10,796 nucleotides of DNA, taken from contig FLMG01001588.1 of assembly GCA_900088475.1 (NCBI GenBank), forward strand, positions 1-10,796, written 5' to 3'. This DNA is from Hyphochytrium catenoides (lineage: Eukaryota > Sar > Hyphochytriomycetes > Hyphochytriales > Hyphochytriaceae). How positions within the stretch are numbered: the first letter of the stretch is position 1; each line of letters starts with the position of its first letter. Of the stretch, positions 1 through 7,249 are shown piece by piece. Made by a program: the position numbers and the translations under genes. The notes under the pieces are model-generated. The model was not told the origin of the DNA and made no database searches. It worked only from the letters and a program-made list of their open reading frames with translations.

Positions 1-277
1 CTCTGAGCTCTGTGACACTACTGAAGCTTTGTCCGTTCCGTGATCCAGGGGTTAACAATGACAAAGGGCGAAGCTAATGTGGGCACTGGTTGCAGAGAAG
101 TGTAAGTCTTGCCGCAGAGAGTGTTCACCATTATTAGCTTGTGCTAAGCCTTCTCTGACTCACCTCCTGGGATCATCACTAATCCCTAGTCTTCCTCCCT
201 TTTCCATTTGTGAGTCGAGGTTTCTGCTGCTTGCTGACGCTTGGAGGCGTGGTGATGATTAGCGTACGTGTTGACTG

Positions 278-673
278 TCAATATTGAACTTCATAGGGAT
301 GACTTCTTCCTTGACCTTGCATGTGGCTGGCTATCGTGACAATGTCATCAATGAGCAGATAGAGCAGCATGTAGCTCGGGATGACGTAATAACTTCTCTG
401 CACAAACAAGGAAAACAGCTTCGTAGTAGTCATCATTCAGTTCTTGAAGGATGGCGATAACATCTCCATAATAAAGATTCTGAACCACCAGCTCCTTGGT
501 TCGTCCCTTGTTGGTGCTGGTGCTTATGAGTCTATTCTGAGGGGGATGGCACTCCGTAATGTCTTCGGTGCCCAAAAACTTACATCTTTCCTTCTGCTCA
601 CCTGGATGAGCGTGTAGAACATGCAGATGAATGGTAAGCCTCTGGCTGGGGGAATCAAACTGGCGCTTGACAT
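278..673 (-). CDS. Possible small intron-containing gene, unrecognised (tentative model)
   Basis: I do not recognise this protein. Tentative minus-strand exons: 673-602, 536-462 and 397-278. They encode 24 + 25 + 39 residues and end at TGA 280-278. The first intron (601-537, 65 bp) has a textbook CAG|GTGAGC donor and a CCCCCTCAG acceptor. The second (461-398, 64 bp) has a weak donor (GTTATC) but a TACTAC branch-like site and a pyrimidine-rich TTTGTGCAG acceptor. All three junctions are phase 0. The last exon carries a hydrophobic run (YMLLYLLIDDIVTIA) that could be a membrane segment. Codons here show the purine-any-pyrimidine bias expected of coding DNA on this strand. The middle exon also stays open across the second intron to a TGA at 347-345, so the 3' structure is uncertain. 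The protein may be real, a fragment or chance. Confidence 0.3.
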
Positions 674-2045
674 TACTAGCCTGGGAGCTCTCCTTGCCGC
701 CTAGCTGCGTCAAGCGGAAGGAGGCTCTTGGCCCGTTGGTAATCGCCGACGTGTCCTAACTCTACGACTACCTCACAAGGACTAAGCTAACTAACAAAAA
801 TTGAGTACTCCTTACCGCCACGACTAGTAATTGATTACGTGCTCTGGCCTCTAACGTACGTTTGCCAGCACAGCGAAGAAATGGGAGGGCGGGTGGTTGA
901 CTGTTCCTGCTGCGCCGAATAGGTGCAGTCAGCTGTGCCTCCCCTCTCCGTTGCCGCTGTGTCTAAGTCTGGGCAGGCGGCAGAGGCTGAGGCTGACCGA
1001 ACAAATCTGAGACTGAGGCCCCAGGGCCCCATCCTCTAACCGCGCCAGGAAAACCTAATATATCCCCAGATATTCAACCCAGTCCCTTGGCTTCTAGACT
1101 TCTCTTCCTTCTTCGTCGTCCATTTATCTTGCTGGATCTTCGTGTAGCGTTTAGAGCTTCCAGGAACTACCTTCTGAGACTTGGCTCTTCTCTCTACGCT
1201 AATGGTAGGCGCAGGGCGAGGAAACCTAGGAACGAAGACTCTAGCGCAGTAGCCAAAGTGCAGATCGTCTGGAAAATGTTGAGGTGAGACTACAGATTAG
1301 CACGCAGTGAGCGCGGCCATTGCACATCCGATCGCTATGTAGAACGTGCAAGCTCTAGATTACTACGATCAGCTACATATACAAAAAGGAAGTTACCAAG
1401 AGTGCCGAGTGTGGACTACCTACCGCTCTGATAGCTTCTGATAGCTGCTCTGATAACGGACGTGACCTTTGGCTTGATGGGAACATTCCCAACCTATCGA
1501 TGAAGAGAAGGAGCTGTGACAACTAGCTAGTCTCTCCGCCTTCCTCCGTCCTGACGATAAGCGAAGTGTCCTATCTTAACCTTATAACAAGAAGCTCACA
1601 GAGAGCCTAGCTTAGGGCATGATGATCCAACCCCAGCCCCACTGCCTCCCTTTAACCAGGGACAGTGGCAAGCAACAATCAAGGGGCAGGGCTCCCGAAG
1701 GGGGCGCTGTCAATGTAACCTCACTGGAGGCCTCACCACCCATACAGCCATCAATAAAAATAGATAAAGAAGAAGCTGGAGGTTTGATGATGAGAGACAA
1801 GCTCTCCCACCAAGGAGATGATCACAGCGGACCAGCTCCATAGCTCCGAAGAGCTGTAAAGGTACTTTCATGTCCCATGACAATGAAGGGAAGAACCACC
1901 CGTCATCACCATTGGTAGATCGCGAAAAAGTGGCTACTCCATACAAATGAGATGAGGGTCTTCCTTGCTAGGCTAACACCTCGGCGTCGTCTTCTGCATC
2001 GTCGTCAGCGTCAGAAATAAATGGTGCCTCACTATTCCTCGACGC
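674..2045. other. Long stretch without a supportable gene
   Basis: Several short open frames on both strands fall here, none with a recognisable domain and most beginning at non-ATG codons. The best is a plus-strand ATG frame at 1619-1843 (74 residues, hydrophilic, starting MMIQPQPH), which I would not call a gene. A TTG-initiated frame at 1087-1287 has no upstream ATG. I see no tRNA, rRNA, terminal repeats or transposase in this stretch. Confidence 0.5.
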
Positions 2046-2282
2046 ATGTCAGACCTTCTCATGAGCTCCATGGTCATGACACCCCACCAAGCACCTGTGA
2101 ACGCCGTTAGGCTCGATTGATGCCACTACTATGGTGAAGTGAAAGAGGTGGACAACAAGTTCATGACCAACAACGCCACTTCCCTGCCACAAAAAGATCT
2201 TACCGGCCAAAGCAGCAACGTCCTCATCAATCACCCATTCGTGTTGCGAGTAGAAGGTGGTAGTACAAGGCAGCCAGGGTAA
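2046..2282 (+). pseudogene. Possible decayed coding stretch or exon, split by an in-frame TGA
   Basis: A single plus-strand frame starts at ATG 2046, runs 24 codons to TGA (2118-2120), then continues 53 codons to TAA (2280-2282). The second part is the more protein-like (GEVKEVDNKFMTNN near its start), and its codons mostly follow a purine-any-pyrimidine pattern. Its end overlaps a good splice donor (CCAGG|GTAAGG, GT at 2279-2280), so it could be an internal exon. I do not recognise the product. The opposite strand is also open here (2234-2049), so strand and reality are both uncertain. It lies about 90 bp from the 3' end of the convergent ATPase gene. Confidence 0.2.
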
Positions 2283-2374
2283 GGCAGGTAATGCAGTTTA
2301 TAACAACTCTTGATCGTGACGAGTTGGCAACAACTACCGCTGCTCACTCATGAGTAACAATGCCGCCATCGCTA

Positions 2375-4383
2375 CTATTCCTTCCACGAATCGTCTACTT
2401 TCATCTCTTCTCGACCCAGACTAGTAATCTCTATCGTGGCTTTCAGCACGGAAGCCGTGATGTCGCTCTGGCGTTCGCGGGCAAGGGCAAGCGCCAGACG
2501 CACGGCATTTTTGATCTGTCGTCCGTTCAAGACATGCTTGCCAAGTTCATCGTATGAGACATCCGGTGCAACCGCAGTCTCAGTGACTTGCCTTAACAGG
2601 TTCTTCCATATCTGCACACGCGCATCAACGTCCAATGAATCGTACCTTAGTGCCACCGTCACACGGCTCTCAATAGCTGGATCAAAGGAGCGAACGCGAT
2701 TGGTAGTTAGGAAGAGCAGCCCAGGATGATATTCCAAGAGTCGAAGCATCACACAAACAAGAGTATTCCGCAACAAATCATTCGTCGTTCGCGTCTCAAG
2801 GAAGACGTCGGCTTCATCCAAGAGCGTAAGTGCATTCCATCCCGCACATAAGTCTAACACATCGCTCAGCCGCCGCTCCATCTCTTGGGGTCCACACCCA
2901 GCTCGCCCATGGTGACGTAATACAGCGGACGATGCAATACTTCCGCGATTGCTTCTGCGGTTAGGGTTTTGCCCACTCCGAGAGGCCCATGCAGCAGAAT
3001 TATCGTCCCGCCGCTCTTCCCACCTACAATGTCATCCGTACCCGCATCGCCACCAAACCTTATAAGGGCACGGATGAGCTGCTTCCGCTCCTCGGAAAGA
3101 ACCAACTTGTCAAAGGCTTGCTCATGAAACTGGATAAGTTCGAGGCCAGAGACCAGCACATGACCCCATGCCTTGGCGGAAAAACTGAAGCCGACCAATG
3201 CTGGCCAGCAGTATATGATGAGTTCCGGGGGAATCGTGTCCCACAGAGTCATTGTCTCTTCATGCGATGGGTCTTTCCCTGCATTGCCATTGCGCCATCG
3301 TTGATAGCGACCGGCGAATTGAATAAGGGCATTCGATGCTTCATCTGGGAACTGTGTGGGGTGGTGACCAAGAGCAATGCCGCGTGCGACATCGATCATG
3401 ATGCGACCACCAGTGGGCAACAGACTGCTGTTGGATCGGGAAAGCGAGGATGATGATCCGCTTTGCAAGGATGAGCGGCCATGTAGAAAGAAGGTGTTTG
3501 GCGTGTACGCCAAAAACTTGCCTCCTCTGACACCGCTCCCATACCGCACATACCTCTCACCGCGCTCCTGGAACGCATCATGCTCAACACCGTTCTTGAC
3601 AGGGATGTAGGTGAGTTCTGACTGAGGACGCGCTCGAGCGCCGATCCAGCCACTCAATACCTCCGTAAAGCTTATCAGCGCGAAGTGTTCGCCCATCGTA
3701 GCTACAAAGTCCATTGTCCAATGAAAGCTCTTCTCCATCCCAAGTAATGAACGGCGTTCTTCAAAGTAATAGTCGGTGACCATGAAAATACCTGGATGAC
3801 CTGCGAGGTTCCCGGTTCTCCCTTGAACCGGAACGTCAGGACGGTAGAGTTCACAGAGTGCGTCGAAAGTTATCAAGCCGCTTGCAATCAGCTCGTGAGC
3901 GGTCCTAATCTGATCTTCATACAATCGTTCCATTGCCTGGATGAGTTCCGACAGGCCAAATATGGAGATAGGCTGCAGTGCATTCTGCATTCGAAAGCCG
4001 AAGCTGGACAGCTGGTTCAACGTCCGCCGTCGCCAATACTGGAGGAAGACGGGAGTAGGATTGAGGACGCCCTCATTATACCGAGAAAGGGCAAAGTTAA
4101 GACATCGGAGACGGCCTAGTATCAGATAAAGCTGCTTCGCAGGCACCGTCCGGCCAAAGGACGAGCCAAGGTACTGCCGAATAACAGTCTTAAGAGGAAC
4201 TGAGCACTTCTCCGCCGTCAGCGCCGAGGAGGTTGTTGGATCTTCTAGGAACTCAAATATAGTGTTGTCATGATGTACATTCCCGCCATCGTCATTGACT
4301 AAGCGGACCTTGAATGGAAGAGTCGTTGTCGGTAACATTGGAGAGCTGATGGCCTCCTGCTGCTGCTGCTGGTGTGGTTCCAT
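2375..4383 (-). CDS. Fungal-type AAA+ ATPase with a single-base frameshift between Walker A and Walker B
   Basis: This encodes a P-loop ATPase of about 669 residues once the frames are read together. ATG 4383-4381 is the first in-frame ATG after an upstream TAG. Numbering from it, residues about 1-150 are a polyQ start and a divergent N-terminal region. Residues about 165-335 hold a conserved region (HPGIFMVTDYYFEERRSLLG, later GRIMIDV) that I associate with DUF7025 of fungal AAA proteins. A linker (WPALVGFSFSAKAWG) leads to the AAA module. Walker A is GPLGVGKT at 466-473 (2988-2965). After the frame change, Walker B is LTLLDEAD near 2830-2807. Sensor 1 is LFLTTN, an arginine-finger-like SRV follows, and LNGRQIKN is sensor-2-like; the stop is at 2377-2375. 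The first frame hits TGA at 2868-2866 just after DPK, and the second picks up at ATGGAGCGG (2881). One extra G in CCCAAGAGATGG would restore P-K-E-M-E-R-R, so this is an assembly error, a recent inactivating deletion or, less likely, recoding. Substrate is unknown. Confidence 0.85.
2876..2892 (-). other. Frameshift site in the ATPase gene (one base missing)
   Basis: On the coding strand the sequence reads GAC CCC AAG AGA TGG AGC in the upstream frame. The downstream frame needs AAG followed by GAG ATG GAG CGG. The adjoining segments are both intact and conserved, with no other break in about 2 kb. A GG collapsed to G is the simplest explanation. There is no canonical X-XXY-YYZ slippery heptamer here, and the only local GT..AG pair would define a 14-bp intron, which is too short to splice. 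Confidence 0.85.
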
Positions 4384-4585
4384 GTTAATGGTTCCGCCGC
4401 TGCTCGTCCTGCTCAACCACCTGCTGCTGTTGCTCTATCTCTTGGATCGACTGAGCGATGATGATGATGATGGTTGCCAGGCACCGCCCAATGATTAGTA
4501 AGAGTTCGTTGTATCTCTTAACTTGATGAGAGGAGGCAGCAGAGCCGTAGTAGGTAGATGCACCAGTAGTAGATGCACCAAACAT
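4384..4585 (-). other. Upstream reading frame or 5' exon of the ATPase gene
   Basis: An ATG-initiated frame (ATG 4585-4583, 66 codons, stop TAA 4387-4385 in the CATTAACATGG context) ends just before the ATPase ATG. It encodes a short S/T/Y-rich start, a hydrophobic stretch with an isoleucine run made by ATC repeats, and a Q-run (IEQQQQ). It may be an upstream ORF. Alternatively, a 52-bp GT..AG intron could run from GTGGTTGAGC to CCACACCAG, with ATTAAC as a branch-like site. Removing it joins the Q-run in phase 0 to the Q-run of the ATPase. The CAG repeats make this junction ambiguous. Confidence 0.3.
4457..4472. repeat. Short (GAT)n microsatellite
   Basis: Five consecutive GAT units on the plus strand. 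On the minus strand this codes the isoleucine run of the frame upstream of the ATPase. Neighbouring CAG/CTG clusters (about 4359-4371 and 4420-4435) make the whole 5' end of the ATPase gene repetitive. Confidence 0.8.
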
Positions 4586-5889
4586 TGAGCCAACGGCGGA
4601 GAAGTGCTTAAGTGGAAGGTAGACCGATCACTGATGATGATGAGCTCTCCCTCCGCGGCTCAGTCGTCATAAGAGCCAATCTCAAGCGCCGCGGCGCCGC
4701 GTCTTAGTGCGGACAGGATGTCGCACACCATTGTTATTATTTGAGACATCGAAAAGCTGCAGATGATGGTGTGTCTGTCTTTTCTTATGCTGCTCCTCCC
4801 GTTGTCAGAGGGTAATACTGAAGAGTTACTCTGTACCAAAAACTGAGACCCAAAAATAGAAAGCAGAGCAGAAGAGACCGAAAATAGAAAGATAAGACTT
4901 TATAGGTTTTACAAGAACTCGAAAGTAAGGGAGACCGAACAAAAAGACGAGGAGGAGTCAGGTCGTCAGGTCAAAGTGCAGAAGAAGAAGAAGCAGAACT
5001 TGCGGAATCTCGAATTCCGAACTGATATTATTGGAAATAATAGTGAGAAAAGTGCGATTTACTTATATAAAAAATTGACGAGATTTATGGAGGAAGAAAA
5101 TTCTTCTTCCTCTCCTTCTTCTTCTTCCTTCTCTTTTTCTTCATCTTTTTACTTCTTCTTTTATTACTTCTTAGTAGTTATTAGTAGTACCTAAAGAAAA
5201 CTAATAAAAAGCTTCAACTCCTGAAAATGCCTTCCTTTCTCGCATCATTGGAGAGAAGGATGAACTCTCGCTTCTTCTTCGATGGCCCCACAGCAGCCGC
5301 TTCTGGTCAATGGCCGTCCCTTGGAGGCCGGGTGAAGTCCTGCTACTTTCCTCTTTCCTTCTGTGTATGGCCTGCTCCTATAATTCTTTGTAGTTTCTCT
5401 TTTTAGTCTTCGTATGTAGGATCGTACAGATTTGCATCTCTTCGTATTATTTAGACAGTAGTCGACTTCATCCTCTTTACTAGTTTCTTGATAATGAAAA
5501 GATCCTTTAGAAAGCCAAGAATAGATGGGCTATAAATAAGACTTAAGAAGCTTTAGAAGTCTGCTGACTATGAAAGCCAAAGAAAATCGACAGAAAAAAG
5601 CTGATGAGACCTTTTTTTTCTCTTTGTTTGGGGCGCTTCTTATGGTGGAGCAATCTTTATAAGAGACGGTAGAGGAGGCCGATGCAGAGAGAGAAGAGAA
5701 AAGGAGAAGGAAGACGGTGGAGAAGGAAGCGTCGTACTGAGTGTGAATAGAGAGGACTCAGCAGCCCGCGCGAGAGAAGGGTACGGGAAGAGGGCGGAGA
5801 ACGAATAGAACAGACATCAGAGAGGAGCGGAAGAAGAGGTACCAGAGGAGAGGAGCAGATTGTGGTCTGACAATCGGCCGAGGACAAGG
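4586..5889. other. Divergent intergenic region, proximal to the ATPase gene, no supportable gene
   Basis: This stretch should contain the ATPase promoter, but I cannot fix it. A TATAAA on the minus strand lies near 4898-4903, over 500 bp from the start codon. A perfect 12-bp palindrome GCGCCGCGGCGC sits at 4686-4697. A 7-bp inverted repeat TATTATT/AATAATA with a 3-base loop is at 5026-5042. From about 5650 the plus strand becomes G/A-rich, which removes T and therefore stop codons, so open frames there have little meaning. Confidence 0.5.
4978..5170. repeat. GAA-rich then TTC-rich low-complexity tracts
   Basis: Plus-strand (GAA)n at about 4979-4992 is followed by an A/T-rich spacer and then by a long TTC/CTT-rich tract at 5101-5170. 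The first tract and the junction AGGAAGAA...TTCTTCCT (about 5091-5111) are complementary and could fold back. This is simple-sequence DNA, not a gene. Confidence 0.8.
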
Positions 5890-6081
5890 ATGATGATCCA
5901 GCCCAGAAGCCTGGCAACAGGCCCGGTGGCCACGGTCTTCGGTCTGCTGCGGCAGATTGACCGTCTTCGAAGTCAGGATATGCCCACAGCTACGGAGGCG
6001 GATCTGACGGCCCTGTTGGGCAAGGACCGACAAAAGGACAACAGGTGGAGGATCCAAATCGATCAAAACATTTTTCAGAGT
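5890..6081 (+). CDS. Possible exon or small ORF, unrecognised
   Basis: An ATG-initiated plus-strand frame of 63 residues ends at TGA. It contains a compositionally normal stretch (GPVATVFGLLRQIDRLRSQD) between two low-complexity regions, with C/G-ending codons typical of coding DNA. Possible donors inside it (AACAG|GTGGAG near 6043) suggest it could be an exon. An open frame from about 6168 to 6446, right after a CACAG acceptor, could be a following exon, but the frame at that particular donor does not match. I recognise no family. It may equally be chance in a T-poor region. Confidence 0.25.
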
Positions 6082-7191
6082 TGAACAAGTCGACTGCCTT
6101 AGACGATGAGTGCATGTGTAGAGGGAATAGAAGGTCTTGAGAGAGAGAGAGGCTGAAGCGGGCACAGGTGGCGCCACCCCGGGGCGCCGCAGACGGGGGC
6201 TCAACTCTACAACAGACAACTAACATCGGATTGGGGCTCTCTGTAGGTGGGTCGGGGCGGTCAGGGAGGGCAGGATTACGTGCCCCCGCCGACGCAGGCT
6301 CTAATATGGCTTCCGTAGGAGTGGGAGAGGAAGCAGCAGGCAGTGGAAACGGGGTAGCTTTGGTGCAACTACAACACGAGGGGAAAGAAAGAAGAGACGA
6401 GGAAGAAGCGAGGAGAAGTAGGAGGAGAGGGAGGGCCACTGGATGAGGCGGCAGCAGGAGCTTCACTACCATGTGGGACTTGGAGACGGAAGGCAGGAGA
6501 ACCCATGGAGACTTGAGCGGCGAGTAAGGGTGGCTTGACAAGTCTCCATCGTGACGAGACACGGAGAACAGCTTCAGAGGAGAGTGGTGCCATGGGAGTG
6601 GGCGGCCGGAACCTTGAGCTTGCGGAACAGCCTGGCCTAGTGGGGCCAAGTATTTCTTGCTTGAGAGAGAGAGCCCCGCACTAACCCTCTCCCGATAGTT
6701 GAAGCCCAGATAATGGATTCTTCTCCAGGACAGTCAGCGCAGGCCAGAAGGCCCTTGATCGTCTCCATCGCGGGGGCGGAAGTGAGCAGTGAGCCATGGC
6801 CGGAGACGGCGAGAGAGGAGGCAGCGAGAGGAAGAAAGAGATTCTTATTCAGAGCTTTTTGAATTTTGAGTCAGATTAGATGATTACTACTAGAGCTGAT
6901 CTCTTAAACCTTGGGATATTTTGATATTTTGTACGGAGATTGAAACTTACTGAGTAAACGCCATCTAGCTTTGAGAGCAATGTGCGGACCCTGCATTTGA
7001 TTTTTAGTGCGCACCAATAGTCCTTTCGTCCTCCCCCTTGTCATCAACCTCAAGCGATCGGGACATCTGGATCTTCACTTCTTCCCTGATGGGCACGGTT
7101 GCCGCTGCTCCAGGCTCCAGACAGCTGATCAGCAGAGCTCAGATGGAGACGCAGGACTGGATGCAGGTGACTTAGTGAAGACAAGAAGCTC
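6082..7191. other. Purine-rich intergenic region upstream of the glucokinase gene
   Basis: GA-rich and GC-rich low-complexity sequence. Open frames are frequent on both strands because the plus strand is poor in T. A 49-residue ATG frame at 6713-6862 (starting MDSSPGQSAQ) and a 27-residue frame starting at a good Kozak-like site (GCCATGG, about 6795) are present but unrecognised. From about 6840 to 6990 the sequence turns AT-richer. I see no RNA gene or mobile element. Confidence 0.5.
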
Positions 7192-7197
7192 TATAAA
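7192..7197 (+). promoter_or_regulatory. Possible TATA box of the glucokinase gene
   Basis: TATAAA in the context GCTCTATAAACAG lies 53 bp upstream of the glucokinase ATG. That spacing would leave a 5' leader of about 20-25 nt if transcription starts about 30 bp downstream. Single short motif only, so this is inference. Confidence 0.3.
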
Positions 7198-7249
7198 CAG
7201 AGGCTGGCCACGAGAAGCACCAGGGTCTCGCTGGTAGTTGGCATGAGCT

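Noticed and set aside
1619-1843. ATG frame sharing the start MMIQP with the frame at 5890
   Set aside because: The similarity is limited to about ten bases at the start and the downstream sequences diverge completely, so it is probably chance.
2866-2895. Programmed -1 frameshifting in the ATPase gene
   Set aside because: There is no canonical slippery heptamer at the junction and no obvious downstream stem. A missing base is simpler.
2989-4119. Plus-strand open frames overlapping the ATPase gene
   Set aside because: They are antisense shadows of a strongly conserved minus-strand protein.
6168-6446. Plus-strand open frame of 92 codons from GTG
   Set aside because: G/A-rich low-complexity translation ending in R/E repeats and no ATG start. 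All three frames stay open locally, so openness carries little weight. Kept only as a possible continuation of the candidate exon at 5890.
5990-6649. Minus-strand open frame of 219 codons
   Set aside because: It lies opposite a T-poor, GA-rich strand where stop codons are rare. The translation is P/S/L low complexity with no domain and overlaps another long minus frame (5758-6219).
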